DNA of 64,000 bases. Origin: Combretum micranthum. Lineage: Eukaryota; Streptophyta; Magnoliopsida; Myrtales; Combretaceae. Position numbers and translations under genes: made by a program. The notes under the pieces were generated by a model. It saw only the letters and a list, made by a program, of their open reading frames with translations, did not search any database and was not told the origin of the DNA. How positions within the stretch are numbered: the stretch's first letter is position 1; every line of letters begins with the position of its first letter. The stretch is taken from assembly GCA_024138025.1 (NCBI GenBank), contig JAMXBD010000823.1, positions 248,001 through 312,000 of the forward strand, written 5' to 3'. This document shows positions 23,962 to 36,377 of this stretch, in pieces.

Positions 23962-26300
23962 AATATGATCCACTAATGATTGATTAACTTAAACCCCATA
24001 ACTAGTCCCAACATAAATAATTAACTAGATAACTCAGCTAGATTAAACAAATGATATGGAAACCTAAGAAATATTGCTTATCCATAACTAAACTTAATGC
24101 ACACAAATGAGTTGAGTCTTAAACTAGGATTCATCACCATATAGACCCTAATCCGTATAATTCAACTAATAAAAATCATAAATAATTAACTAAAGTCACT
24201 TGAAATTTTAGTCTAATAAGAGACTTTGAATTTATGAACAACAAATGACTTTAAACTTGAAAAAAGGAAAACAAGGTTTTGAAACGGTTGATAGGTATGC
24301 AGTAAATACATGTTGTTTACTAAGATAGAAGATAATAACTAGAATAATACTTAAACTTAGCTTAAATGAGTGTTGGCTGCTACTTGGCTATTTACCGAAA
24401 AAGTGATACCCTTCGACTGGGTTATAAGCCTAATTGCAACTATGGGATGACACCATAGTTAGGCACTTAAATCCCTGCAAAGTGTATGGTTGGGCTTTAT
24501 GGCTAGTTGATAAGAGAATTTCTAAGACCGGATAGTCTATTGGAGCATGTACAAAGTTGTGCTGAATTATACAGTGTTATAAACCGTCACAATGATGATC
24601 ATCAATTGTAGGATGTGAGGGGCCAAATCATACGAAACTACTTTCTTGCTTTCTCTTTTCTAGTAAGTTTTAGGGACTTTTCAAACCCTACCCCACCCCC
24701 TTCCCCCATGTGTGATTCGTTGAGGGATCCATGCTCCTTTTGTTTGGTGGGAGTCATGATACTCCAATTGATGATGGTATTTCATGAATGCTGCAAATAC
24801 CTTGCTTGTGAATTATAAATTAAATTTTCATACTTGTGCTCATTGCATTAGTTTAAGTGTGTTTGATATGCATGTAGCTCATTTTTTCAACATTTTAACA
24901 TTTTAGGTAGTAACAATAATTCATTCGTGAATTCGCTTTAAGACCCATTGGGCTTTAGGGATGTAAACCATAAGGGACATTTTGAATAGATAACGTGATA
25001 TGAGACACGAATTTATATGTATTTCAAAAGAGATTTTGTTGTAAATTTATTTTTATAGCTGGATGACTATATCCAAATATCTATTGTCTATTTTATTTTT
25101 GTGATAGACCTCCAAGTCCCAAATGCTTTCTTATTAAGTTGTGCTCTTGTAGTGGGCCATGTTGGTAATATTTATGAACAAGTATTTTTATGATATAAAT
25201 ATATCTTAAACAAGCTAATTTTATAGGTTTTGATAAACTTGAATCATGGAAAATCATATGATATTCTACCAGAATTTTCACAAAAATTAATAACAATTTC
25301 TCAATTAAAATTTGATTAGTAACCCACCTAATTAACGGATGCCTTGGATATATTATATAGATGATATATGTGGTGAAGCTAGCACATCCTATGTGCTCGA
25401 GGCGTGATAAATACTTTACAGACTGAAGGAGAAGGACCACGTTGTAGACAAGCGCTATATGAAAGGAGGAAAAACGACAAGACTAGATATTTTGTAGATT
25501 CTTTTGTTATGAGTCAAAATTGTATATTTATCTATTATACTTTCTTGTAGGTATTAAATGTAAATACATCTATAAAGTTGCAATTTTAGTATATTTGAAC
25601 TTATGTTAAGTCATATGTTGTTCTTTATCATTAAGTTAAAGTTTGATTATCAAAAAGATAATCTAGGGTTGAGAATATATTGGATTTCATAAACATATGA
25701 CTCCCATGAGTTAGAGTTTATGTCGTTATTGGATTGTATTATTGGTAGTAGAGCTAGCGTATATGCTAAAACTATGAATGTACTAGGGTTGGTATTTTTC
25801 CTATGTTGTGTTGGTCTTTTGAAAAGTGATGTAAAATTGAGTTTAGAGGATAAAATAGTTAAATAGGGGAAATGATATAAAAAAGAAAACTTGCATGTTG
25901 AATATTGTGTGGATCACATTAAACCATGACATAATGCAACTCTCATGCTTGGGTGTAAGTTGTATATGTCTCGCACTTAGAAAATACATGCGAATTATAT
26001 GCAAACAAAAAATGCATATTGAACAAGCGATTTTGGTTGGTCATTTTGGCAATTATGTTTAATGACAACTTATTTTGATAAATAAATTCAAAAGAAAATC
26101 TAATTGACAAAAGGTGTTGGCTTTCTAAATAATAAAAACAGTAGCAAATGGTACATGTGCGATGTGTATGCTAATTTAACAATCAATATCCATTATACCC
26201 GATTACAAAATAGTAAAACAATTTAATTACATGTTGATGTAACAATGAAATATATTTACAAAATAAACATGAAAATCTTAAAAAAAAAAAAACATGTATA
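23962..26300. other. Intergenic stretch, no gene seen
   Basis: AT-rich. The longest ORF (25093-25440, minus, 115 codons) has no recognisable domain and no supporting codon pattern. No repeat or element could be defined. Confidence 0.4.
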
Positions 26301-26308
26301 CAAAATAG

Positions 26309-26921
26309 TATGGATGTTCATAGTTCGGTTAATCGGTCTATGGCTCTATTTTTTGAATCTAACCATAATTATTGGTATTTAATATATCGATCCTAAACCA
26401 ATCCATTATAAACAGTTAACCACCTTAACGATTAACCTTTTTTGGTTAATTTTTCGGTTTTTAATCATTTAACATAATGGTTATGGAAATTCGCAATAAA
26501 CCGTATTTTTCAATATTTGTAAAAAATTAAAGCATTTTTTTATAATTATATTAAAAACTGTAAATTAAGATTATAAGATATGTTAAAGAGTTGTGAACAT
26601 ATATTGGTGCCATCAAGATAATCATTATAATAACATTTTGCTCATGTGTTTTTATCAATCTTGAATAGTTAAGCTTAATACAAAATCTCAATCAATTATA
26701 TAAGTATATTATAAATTGTATATGTAGTTATGAATACGGATCGATTAACCAAAACTATCGATTTTTTGTTTTATAAATTGAAACCGTAACCGAAAATTGG
26801 AAAAATTAAAGATATTAGTCCTACACCAAAACTGATGGACTAGTCAATTGTTTTTTTAGGGATTTGTTTTCCAGTTTTGATTTGGTTATCCTAAACATTC
26901 AGTTTTTTATTCACATCCCTG
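26309..26921. mobile_element. Non-autonomous hAT-like element (copy 2, related family)
   Basis: 613 bp flanked by an exact 8-bp duplication CAAAATAG (26301-26308 and 26922-26929). Termini are TATGGATGTTCA and, from the right, CAGGGATGTGAA, agreeing at 9 of 12 positions. The subterminal parts hold GGTTAATCGG and AACCGTAACCGAA phrases. No coding capacity. The termini resemble those of copy 1 but the interior does not align clearly. Confidence 0.8.
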
Positions 26922-27461
26922 CAAAATAGAGTAGTATTGATTTTTCTCAACAGTGGTACATTTGATGGATTTGTATGGAAAGATCATGCAAAGTTTAAAG
27001 TATGACATAAACTCACTCAAATTGATAGCTTCATATTCTTTGTACACATTATAAATATTTGCTAAAAATCAAATCTACTAAGAAGTTACCCTTGTGGCTT
27101 GTCATCCTACTACATCTAGGAATTAAATGAAAAATCTAATTCTTAATATTATTTTCCAATTTAATATCATAAAGGTAGGAGATTAGGTTAATATATAAGG
27201 ATATAAGCAATGAATGACTTTATTACGTTGAGCACATTCGATATGGATTGATAACCAAATTTCTGAAACTTGTGTGGATTTAAGAACATATGAAGAAGGT
27301 GGAATGGCTTCATGGGATTCTTTTATTTTAAAAAATAAAGTAAATTAAAAAGTAAAATTGCCAAATTCATAATCAAGAGAGAAAGGGAAACGCATTTTTG
27401 TGTGGTCTTGTCATTCACGCAATTCCCTTAATATATTGTTCTTGCTGGTTTAATTAAACAA

Positions 27462-27509
<48 letters not shown>
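27462..27509. repeat. Compound microsatellite (TG)n(AG)n
   Basis: About 12 TG units followed directly by about 12 GA units. Confidence 0.95.
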
Positions 27510-27562
27510 CATGTTCAACCTTGGCAATGGTGAAAATAGATACGACATTTAAACATATTCAA

Positions 27563-28351
27563 AAGAGTAAATTGTGCGGACCTTCCATGAAAACTTTAAG
27601 AATTATATGGACCCTCAAGTATTTTAAAAGTTAGCACTTGCACTCTTTAAAAACAAGTAAATTATATGGACCTTCCCCTAAAAATTTTGAAAATTACATG
27701 GACTCCTGGTTTTTTTCAAAAGCCAACATTTAAACCCCTAAAAACTGATGCGATTATTATACGTAAATTTTGTTTATTTGATTCTAATGTGTCATTACAT
27801 ATAATATGTTTAATTAATAAATATTTCAAAAAATATTTAAAAATTTAACTATTAAAAAATGAAAACTTTTTTTTTGTCCTTTAAAACTTGGTATTTGAAG
27901 TGTAATTTTAATAAAAAATAGTAGAAAAACAGTATCGCAAGGTTGTCTCTTAGCTTAATAGAAAACTTTACTAATATATTTGTTCCATGCTAGAGTGCAA
28001 TTCTAGAAGAAGAAAAAGACAATTAATTCCTTTTTTTCTAAAAAAATAATTATTTAAAAACTATAATAATAAATTTTAAATATTTTTTAAAAAATATTTT
28101 ATTACATATATTATATATGTAATGACATTTAGCACCAGCTAAGCAAAATTTACATATTATCATCATGCCATTTTTCAGATATATAAGTGTTGACTTTTAA
28201 AAAAACTAGAAATCTATGCAATCTTCAAAATTTTTAGGGAAGGTCCATTCAATTTACTTATTTTTAGAGGTCTAAGTACTGGTTTTTAAAAAACTTAGAG
28301 GTCTGTACAATTTATAAAGTTTTTAAGGGAGGTTCGCGTAATTTACCTTAT
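27563..28351. mobile_element. Long-inverted-repeat (foldback-type) element
   Basis: The left ~300 bp is an imperfect inverted copy of the right ~300 bp. Outer arms begin GAGTAAATTGTGCGGACCTTCC and, from the right, AAGGTAAATTACGCGAACCTCC. The phrase 'aaattatatggacct' recurs within each arm, so each arm is also internally repeated. No ORF of note. It resembles MULE- or foldback-type MITEs; a clean target duplication was not found, so the superfamily is open. Confidence 0.7.
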
Positions 28352-28801
28352 TTAAAATTGAGTTATAATAATAAAAATTATGAGTGAAGAAATTTAATAA
28401 TATCGTTAATCAAATTTATGTAAAAAGCCTATTACTCTATCATATTAATGCCATCATGAAGAGTGAAAGTCCTTATTTTTTCTAGTTTTGATTTTAGATA
28501 GTTTGTACTCACAAATCAACACAAAAATTACAAACATAAGTAATAGTTTGCACATGCTCAAATAAAAAGTTTATAAAGGGAAAAAAATATGAATAAATAA
28601 TATCACAATATACTTTTAGGAAAGGTAGCTTGGGTGATATTAAAAAGGGCTTCACTCTTAATTTTTGTTTGAAAAGGACCAAATATAGTAAATAATAAAT
28701 AATAATATTTTAATATTCAATTACAAAAATGTCGTTAGAATGAAAATAATCCCAGCTAAGTAACTTAAACTCATCTCTTAGTAAAAACTTAGTGTCCAAA
28801 C
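28352..28801. other. AT-rich stretch before the LINE
   Basis: No gene seen. The downstream end may be LINE 5' UTR. Confidence 0.35.
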
Positions 28802-29039
28802 ATGACCACTAAAAACATTCTAGTGAGTGTTTTACCTAACCAAGAAGATGACTTACGAAGAAGAATAAAGCAACATGCCATAGAAGATGACAATGCCTAT
28901 CGACCTAATCCTGCACAACAAGATCCACAAAATTTAGTCTCAAAGTTCAATAAACTTTTAAGAATCCAATATCGTATAAAGACTCACTTATTGCAATATT
29001 CAAAGTGCTTATCAAGAAGCTTTCTTTGCTAATAAGGAA

Positions 29040-29898
29040 ATCAGCCTAGATAACGAAAACATAGAACTAGAGCATGAGGACAATCAAAATAAGAAGCAAC
29101 CACAAAGAACAGAAATAGTAAGGCATTGCATTGTTAGAGTCAACTTCACAAAAGAAGAAAGGAAAACATTTCACACCCCTTGGGAGAATGCGTACATTGT
29201 CAAACTCATTAGACCCGATCTAGGCTATCCAAGAATGCATGAGAAATTGTCCCAATTATGGCAAGGAAAGCCTAGGTTCAACCTAATCAATTTTAGCTAT
29301 GGTTACTACATAGTGGCTTTCAATCCTAAAGATGATTCATCCTTTATTGTCAAAGTTGTTGATGGTCTCTTCCTTGCTATTAGAAAATGGACCCCAAAGT
29401 TTAAGCCAACTTCTTTCAAATTTGAATCTATAGCTATTTGGGCTAGAATCCCTGATCTCTTAGCAGAGTACTATCCTTCCCAAGCCCTCAAAACTATAGG
29501 AGGTGCTCTTGGAAAAGTGCTCCACATTAATGTTTTCACCCTTTGAGTTGAAAGAGCCAGATATGCTAGAATTTGTATCCAAGTTGATGTAATTCCTTAT
29601 CATGCACATTGTTATCATGGATGATGGTCTACCTTCCTTGTGTCATAAATGTGGTTGCATTAGTTGCTCAGAGTTTTTCTATCCTTTGAATGATGAACTA
29701 GCTAAAGATATGCCTCTTGAAGCTCGTCTAGAACCTCCCCAAGGGTCCAATATGATAACTAAGGCTACGAGCCAGGAAAAGAGTCAAGTTAACCATAGTA
29801 GCACCAATCAAGATTACGACGATTGGATTAAGGTCCAAAATAGAAGGACTAGGAACTATAACAAAGCCTTTAACCAAGCTAATGGCAGGAGAAATTAA
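29040..29898 (+). pseudogene. LINE ORF1 remnant (DUF4283-type, zinc knuckle)
   Basis: The open piece at 29235-29546 contains KLSQLWQGKPRFNLINF, YYIVAFNPKDD, FLAIRKWTPKFKP, SIAIWARIPDLLAEYY and IGGALGKVLHIN, the order seen in plant LINE ORF1/DUF4283 RNA-binding proteins. A stop at 29544 is followed by ERARYARICIQVDV in frame, so it is a point nonsense mutation. A further open piece (29602-29898) has SLCHKCGCISC where the zinc knuckle belongs; the His/Cys spacing is damaged. Confidence 0.75.
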
Positions 29899-30689
29899 AA
29901 GATGCTTGATAAGGTTTCTTTAATTATCTCATCTTCCTAAGGCAATCAAGCTCCATCCTTGGAAGATAGACACCCCTCCGTCTTTCAGTTTGCACCCCCC
30001 AACCAAAACTAAATCTTCTTTTTCTTCTCGACCAAGTTCTTCCTCTCATGCAAACATAAGACTTGTAATAAAAAGGAAAAAAAAACTAAAAACTTCTGTA
30101 GGACAAAATGCCAGTTTGCACTCAGCTAATCTTGACTAATGACGAATCCTTCACAAAGATTCGTCAACTCCATGGCTTTTGGATCGCTCATGAATGATCC
30201 ACATTCACAAACAAGACAACTTCACAAGAGTTCAGATGGAAATCTCTCACGCAACATTGATAGATGCCCCGAAGACGCCCTACCAAATTCTATAACTCAA
30301 TATGAGGTTGACCTTCCCAACAGGGAGAATCATAGTAAGCCATGCGACCCTGTATCTTCATACTAACATCATGATGTGGAGAGCAACTGAATATGATGTG
30401 TCTTTTGAATGCTTGGGAGGAGACAATTAAGGAAAAATATCAAAGAGAATGTTAACTGTGATAGTGGAATTCATCCAGGAAGAGGAGATTCAAAATCGGA
30501 TGATGAGTCCAAAGGAGGAGACCCCATTGTTGGTGAAGACCAATTACCGACCATGCTTTCGAGACTAGGAATCCTTCGCCTGTGTAAACCTAAAAATAGG
30601 TCGTCTTGCTTAGTACAAGCTTGATTTCATAATGATAAATAGCAACATGATTGATGATGATAGACCGGGTGGTGTGAGATATATTCCTC

Positions 30690-31300
30690 TTCAGATTTTT
30701 GAATGGAATACTAAGGGTTCACCTCTAAACCTATGACTCCAGACAATAAAAATATTGAACTCTATCTATGAGCTTAATATCCAAATCTTTATGGAAACAA
30801 GAATGCCTAAAGTTGAGGTAGAGGAACTAAAGTGCATTTCGCGTGTTGAGTATAAGTTTTGTGTAGAAACTATTGGTTATAACGGTGGTATCACCATTCT
30901 TTAGAAAGATCAAGGCACTGTCATGAACGTCATCTCCTCTTCTTTACAGGAAGTCCATCTAAAAGTTCAAGTCAATACCTCTAATTTTCCTTTCTTTCTT
31001 TCTACCATTTATGTAAGCCCATGATTTGCCACTCATAAATGGTCATGGTCTAATCTAGAAGATGGATCCAACTTACTTAATGGTCCCTGGGCTATGATAA
31101 GTGATTGCAATGAACTCACTTCAAATAATGATAAATGGGGTGGTAATGTTATAAGCCAATATAGAGCTAATATGTATCAAGACTGCATGAACAAATGTGA
31201 TATGTCTGCAATTTGTTATGTGGGCTTTATGTCCACTTAGAGAGATATAAATAAAAAATCTTTCACTTAATTATGTCACAACTTGGCAAATCCAAGTCAA
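30690..31300 (+). pseudogene. LINE endonuclease remnant
   Basis: Readable pieces are NIQIFMETRMP, FCVETIGYNGGITIL, FFLSTIYVSP and LLNGPWAMISDCNEL, matching the layout of apurinic-type LINE endonucleases (the ET...R and GDFN-like segments). The last motif, normally GDFNE, reads SDCNE. Stops interrupt it. Confidence 0.65.
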
Positions 31301-32009
31301 TTCTAAATGGCTGAACTTTTCCTTGAAACAAAGCTTTTCTACCTTGATTTCTTCAATTCTGACCATAGGCCTATCCTCCTTAACAATCAAATAGAACCCC
31401 ACAAACTTTACAAAGCCTTAACCCTTTTTATTTTCAAAACACATGGTTTGAGCACCCTCTCATTCATACCCATATAAAAAACTCTTGGTCAAATACCTTT
31501 CCCCTTCTTACTCTTTGAAGAAACTTAAAGTTTATCCATGGAAATGGAATGGGGAAATTTTTTGGCATCATCCATGAAATGAAGGAGAAAACTCTCAAAT
31601 CTATCTTTAATATAGAAACTAATCTAAGTAGACACCCCTCTTAAAATACCTTAAACTGCCTCAATTTTGCTACGTTGGAGCTAAATGAAATCTTAAGCAA
31701 AGAAGACTTCTTTAGGCTGCTAAGGCTAGATCTAAATGGCTCATTAATGGTTAAAGAAACATTAGATTTTTCCACCTCTTGACAATAACTAAGAAAGCTA
31801 AATCAAGGACTTAGGGTCTTTTTTCTTATGTTGGATCATGGATTCATGGAGTGAGTGACCTGAAAAAAACACATCTAGGAATTCTATGGATCCCTCTTTT
31901 GTACTAATAAAGAACTTGTTTGCATTATAGTGAGTTTAGAGAATTAAAAGGACCTTTTCTTGATCTGGAGGAGAAAATAGACCTGGAGAGGAACATTTCA
32001 AGGAACAAA

Positions 32010-33055
32010 ACCTAGCAAGCCCTCAAAAGTATTGAAAGAAACAAATCGTTAGGTATTGATGGTTTTAATTCATCTTTTTTTCAAGATACTTGGGACATTG
32101 TTAGGGACAAAGTTTGCAAAGAAATTTTAAATATTTGGTTTAAAGAGAAAATACAAGAACCCTTAAATCAAACATTGTTGATTCTGATTCCTAAGAAACC
32201 TAGCGCTAACACTCTTAAAGACTTTAAGCCCATTAGTCTTTGCTCATGATTTTGAGATCGTGACTAAGATCTTTGTTAATAGAATTAGGCCTTACCTTTA
32301 TTCCCTCATAGTCCTTTTCAAACAAGTTTTGTCCTTGGGAGGTATGCTTCAGATAGCGTTACAATCTTGCAATAAGTGATGAGAAGAATGCATAAGAAAA
32401 AGGTACAAGTGGATGGATGATTTGGAAACTTGACCTTGAGAAAGCCTTTGACCACTTGGAATGGGACTTTATCATCAAGGCCTTAAGATAGTTTAAGAAG
32501 TCTGAGAAGTGGTTTGCAATTATCAATTCCTACTTTTCGTCTTTTTTCTTACCTATCCTAAAAGGCAAAATCACCCCTAGCTTTACCTCCTCTAAGGAAT
32601 TAGATTAGAAGAACCTATGTCTCCTTGTCTCTTTCATTCTTACCATGGAAGTCTTTAGTAGATGGATCATGTACTTGGTTGATAATAACTGGTGGAAACC
32701 AATAAGATTTTGTAAGGTAGAAATCTTTCTATCGCGTCTCCTCTTTGCTGATGATATTGTTCTAATGGGACATGCTTCTATCAAAAACGTTGTAATTATC
32801 TAGGAAGCTTTTCGGGTCTTCTATAAATGGTCAGTCACAATGTCAATTTGTCTAAGTCAAAAATATGTTTCTTACGAAATGTGGATCTTAGAGTTAAGGA
32901 GCAAATATGCCTATTATTTGGCATTAGGGAAGCTAACGAACTCGATACTTATTTGGGTTTTCCCATCACCTTAAATGGGAACATTAAAAGTCAAAACTGC
33001 TACTTCTTACATGAAAAAATTAGGAGTAAGATTACGGGATGGAAGTCAAACAGTT
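32010..33055 (+). pseudogene. LINE reverse transcriptase remnant
   Basis: It contains SLGIDGFNSSFFQDTWD, LLILIPKKPSANTLKDFKPI, KLDLEKAFDHLEWDF and the catalytic LLFADDIVLMGH (from 32737), all standard blocks of plant non-LTR reverse transcriptase. At least five stops or frameshifts separate the blocks. The FADD catalytic pair is intact, but no enzyme can be translated. Confidence 0.8.
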
Positions 33056-34254
33056 AAGCCTAGCTAGGTGTAATATACCAATTAAATTTGTCATCGAAGG
33101 CATTATGAGTTATTATATGCAAGCCATGTTCATTCCAAGAAGTATCCTTGATAAGTTGGAATAGATGATATGGAGCTTCATTCGGAAATTTAAAGATGGC
33201 CAAGGTGCTTTCCATGGAGTTAGTTGGAAAAAGGTCGCTAGGCCCAAGTTTTGGTATATGAACTCTTTGATGGAGAAATGAAGCATGTGTCATGAAAACT
33301 TGCTTGGAGGCTAAGAGAGAAAAATGTCATTTGGACAAGAATTCTCTCTTTTAAAATAGAGAACTCCAATAGTTCTAGTAAACTCATGAAGGAGGTCTAT
33401 GGAGCTAAAAAATCTTTAACTGCTTTTGTGAGTGGCGGCTTAGGATTGGGAAGAATATTCTTTTTTGGCAAGACAATAGGCAAATGTTGGCATATCTTTA
33501 AATTTTATCTATGGCCCTTTCTATCTTAATGTGCTTGAAGATACCCTCTCCTAAGCTTAGATTGATATGGATACCTGAGATGAAAAACAATTCAATACCC
33601 CTATTGATAACCTTATTAACTAGTAGCTAGGGAATATTTTCTTAGATAAGACCATTAATGCTGAGGATGCTTTCACTTAGGCTAAAGAAACAAATGGCTA
33701 CTTCTCTCTAAAATATGCCTACTTCGAAATTGCTAGAAGGAGCTTAGGAGATACATAAAATAGTAAATGAATTTATAAAATACCACCAACTCCAAAAATC
33801 CAATTGTCCGTATGGTGAGTGATTAATAATGATTTGCCAACGAAGAACAACTTAGCTAAAAGAGGCATGACAGTGGATGATAAGTGTGTTTTCTGCAATA
33901 ATGATGAAAGCATGACACATTACTGCATGAGTGCCCAGTAACCATTTTTGTGTAGGGAAAACTCAGCTATTGGCCACATCAGAAACGTAATAATGAATCT
34001 AATCTTGTCACCTGGATCAAAATTAATACAAAGTGCAATAGAAAATTTAAGAAAAGTTTCAATTGTCTACCTTAGTGTCTCTTTCCTTTTGTCTTATGAG
34101 CAGTATGGCTTGAAAGAAATAAAAAGATCTTTGATCCTGAACATGCTAATCAAGACTGGATTGTAATTGTAAAAGCAAAGGCATAAAAAATTTTGGTGTT
34201 CTTACAGATGCAAAAGTAAAGGCCTTAATCCTGATATAGTAGTTATATGAACAA

Positions 34255-34560
34255 AAACCTCTAATGAGTGGGTAAAATTCAACTGCGATGGTTCTTATAT
34301 GCCCAACAAGCCCTATGCTAGCACCATTGTGATTATAAAAGACCATAACAACACTGTTATTGGTGTCACCATTATAAAATTTTAGGTTAAAACATCCTTT
34401 GAGGTGGAAATCTAGGCCATCTATCATAGCTTTACTATGGTTGATTCGCTTGCCATTGACAAAGCAATTATTGAGACTAATTGTAAAGAGGCGATTGATT
34501 GAATTCTTTAGCCTGGTTTGAAACTTGATCTTGTGCCACGTGTTATTAATAATTGCAGGG
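34255..34560 (+). pseudogene. LINE RNase H domain remnant
   Basis: Reads EWVKFNCDGSYMPNKPYA, then IVIIKDHNN and, after a stop, TSFEVEI*AIYHSFTMV and IIETNCKEAID. This is the D-G-S...E...D pattern of RNase H domains seen at the C-terminus of some plant L1 elements and in related RVT_3 proteins. Stops make it non-functional. An open frame on the opposite strand (34146-34583) is only its shadow. Confidence 0.7.
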
Positions 34561-34965
34561 ATTTTATGTAGAGACAACAGCAAAGCAGAAAGCTTTAATT
34601 CGGAAGTGGATCTCTAGAGATGCAAATGATGCTACTCACACCTTAGTTAAGGTGATGTGGAGAATGAAGAAGGATGAATTTTTTTTTAGCTGTTTAACCC
34701 TAGAAGTTCTTCTTGTTTCTAATAGCTTATCTTTTAATCCTTTAAGGGATCTCTCTTCTTGTAATTGTTTTTCTACTAATGTTAGAGCTGATAGACTATG
34801 CTCCTCTTTTATCAACCATGTTTCAACTGCTTTTAATGATAGCAGTAATGTTTATGCAACTGCCCCTTTTGCTTCTCTAGACTCTAGGTAGTCTTATCCT
34901 CTTGTTTTCTCTTTTGGTTTTAACAAATGTTTTTATTCATTGAAAAGACTCGTCTCTTGATTTGA

Positions 34966-36377
34966 TAGTGACCGAACTCGTATATTTAAAACTATAATTT
35001 ATTGAAAAGAAAGACAACTAAAAAAAGTTAAAGCACGGAAAGAACAAATTAAGAATATTATAAAAGTAAAAACAATTAGAGCCATGCATAGTAAAAAAGA
35101 TGGTTTTGAATGTTACAAAACTTAGAACAAGATTACTAAATTTCAAAGAGTATTAATAGAAAAATGATAAAGATTAAAAAAAAGCCTACTTAACTTTAAT
35201 TATATATAAATATCTATTAGTATAAATCCAAAGCCTATACTATTTAGGTTCTACACCTTCCCTTTCTTTCTTCATTATCACTTTTTTCTCCTACCACTAT
35301 TAGATTTTACATAATTATTTTAAATTTTTATTATTTTTGTTTGGTAATAACAATTTGGCTTGAATTAGAGGTTTGCTAATATTTGTTTTCATTGATAATT
35401 TTTTTTATTATAGGAATATTTTTTTATATGTTATTATATATTACATGATATATATAATTTTTTATTAAATTAATGTATCATATTATTTTTGTTCTAAATG
35501 TTGTGTTATTAAATTTTTATACAATATGGGGAATACTAAAGGATTGAGGGAAAAAAATAATATAAATTTTTAAAAAATTACATAAATTCTATTAGAAAAT
35601 TTATAAAAAATATCAATATTAATTTTCAAGCAATAAATATTAAAAAAAGGTGAAAAAATATCATAATTAGTTTTTGCCTTTTTATAATTAACTGATCCGA
35701 GCTTTTTTTTTCGACAATCGATTAACCTGAAATATGGACCGTTTTGTTCCATCCAAAATAAATGTTAGTCTTCGCATGTTTCTCACGTGTTTTTACAAAC
35801 ATGCCTTCAAAAAAAAAAAACTCTCTCTCTCTCTTTCTCTCAAGCAACATTATGACATCGAGGAGATGGAGAGACTTTTGCACCCAAAAACACTTCTTAA
35901 ACCCTTCCATGAAGGTGATCTATCCGAGGTAGCCTCCTCTGTCTCTCACTCTGGTTGATAGCGAAACTCTCTCTTCCCTAAACTCAGCTTCTGTCTATTT
36001 GGTTGTCATTCTTAGTTTTCACACACACAAACACACCTCTAAATCCACTCACTCACTCTCTAATTGAGGGTTGTTAGAGTTTCTTTCTTTTCTTTTCTTT
36101 TTTTTTCTGGCATACGAAATTTTTGGGAGAAATCCCTTAGAACTCTAATCCTAATCCCTAGACTAGAAAAGAAAGCACTAACAATTGAATAAAATATAGT
36201 CTGTAATGATGGATTCCTCTTCTTTTGAAAAAAAAATGATGAAAATAAAGAGGTTCAGATGTGATTAGAGGGAGAGAGAGCCAATTTTGTTTTCTATGGA
36301 GAGGAAAGAGATGTAGGCCTTCTTTCCATAAGGGACCTTTTTTTTTTTTTTGGCATATTTTAAAAGGCACTTGACAC
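34966..36377. other. AT-rich intergenic stretch, no convincing gene
   Basis: Contains a (CT)n stretch (about 35821-35840), a T-run (about 36340-36352) and a CA-rich patch (36021-36036). A short frame ending MERLLHPKTLLKPFHEGDLS (35866-35955) looks more protein-like than its surroundings but is not recognised. Confidence 0.4.

Larger units (their letters stand above)
28802..34965 (+). mobile_element. Decayed plant L1-type LINE with RNase H domain
   Basis: On the plus strand, in the order of plant L1 elements: ORF1 with a DUF4283-type domain (about 29090-29600), an AP-endonuclease-like part (about 30690-31300), reverse transcriptase (about 32010-33055, with KSLGIDGF, LDLEKAFDHLEWDF and LLFADDIVL), zf-RVT (about 33770-33935, CVFCNND then HYC) and an RNase H domain (about 34255-34560, WVKFNCDGSY). 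Many stops and frameshifts occur throughout. No LTRs flank it. The 3' end is placed where recognisable sequence fades. A target duplication was not found. Confidence 0.85.

Noticed and set aside
25093..25440. 115-codon minus-strand ORF
   Set aside because: No domain, no homologue I recognise, and composition no different from surrounding AT-rich DNA.
34146..34583. 145-codon minus-strand ORF
   Set aside because: It is the opposite strand of the LINE RNase H remnant.
35734..35958. Short ORF ending in MERLLHPKTLLKPFHEGDLS as a gene fragment
   Set aside because: The C-terminal part looks protein-like, but there are no splice sites, partner exons or known family to support a gene.
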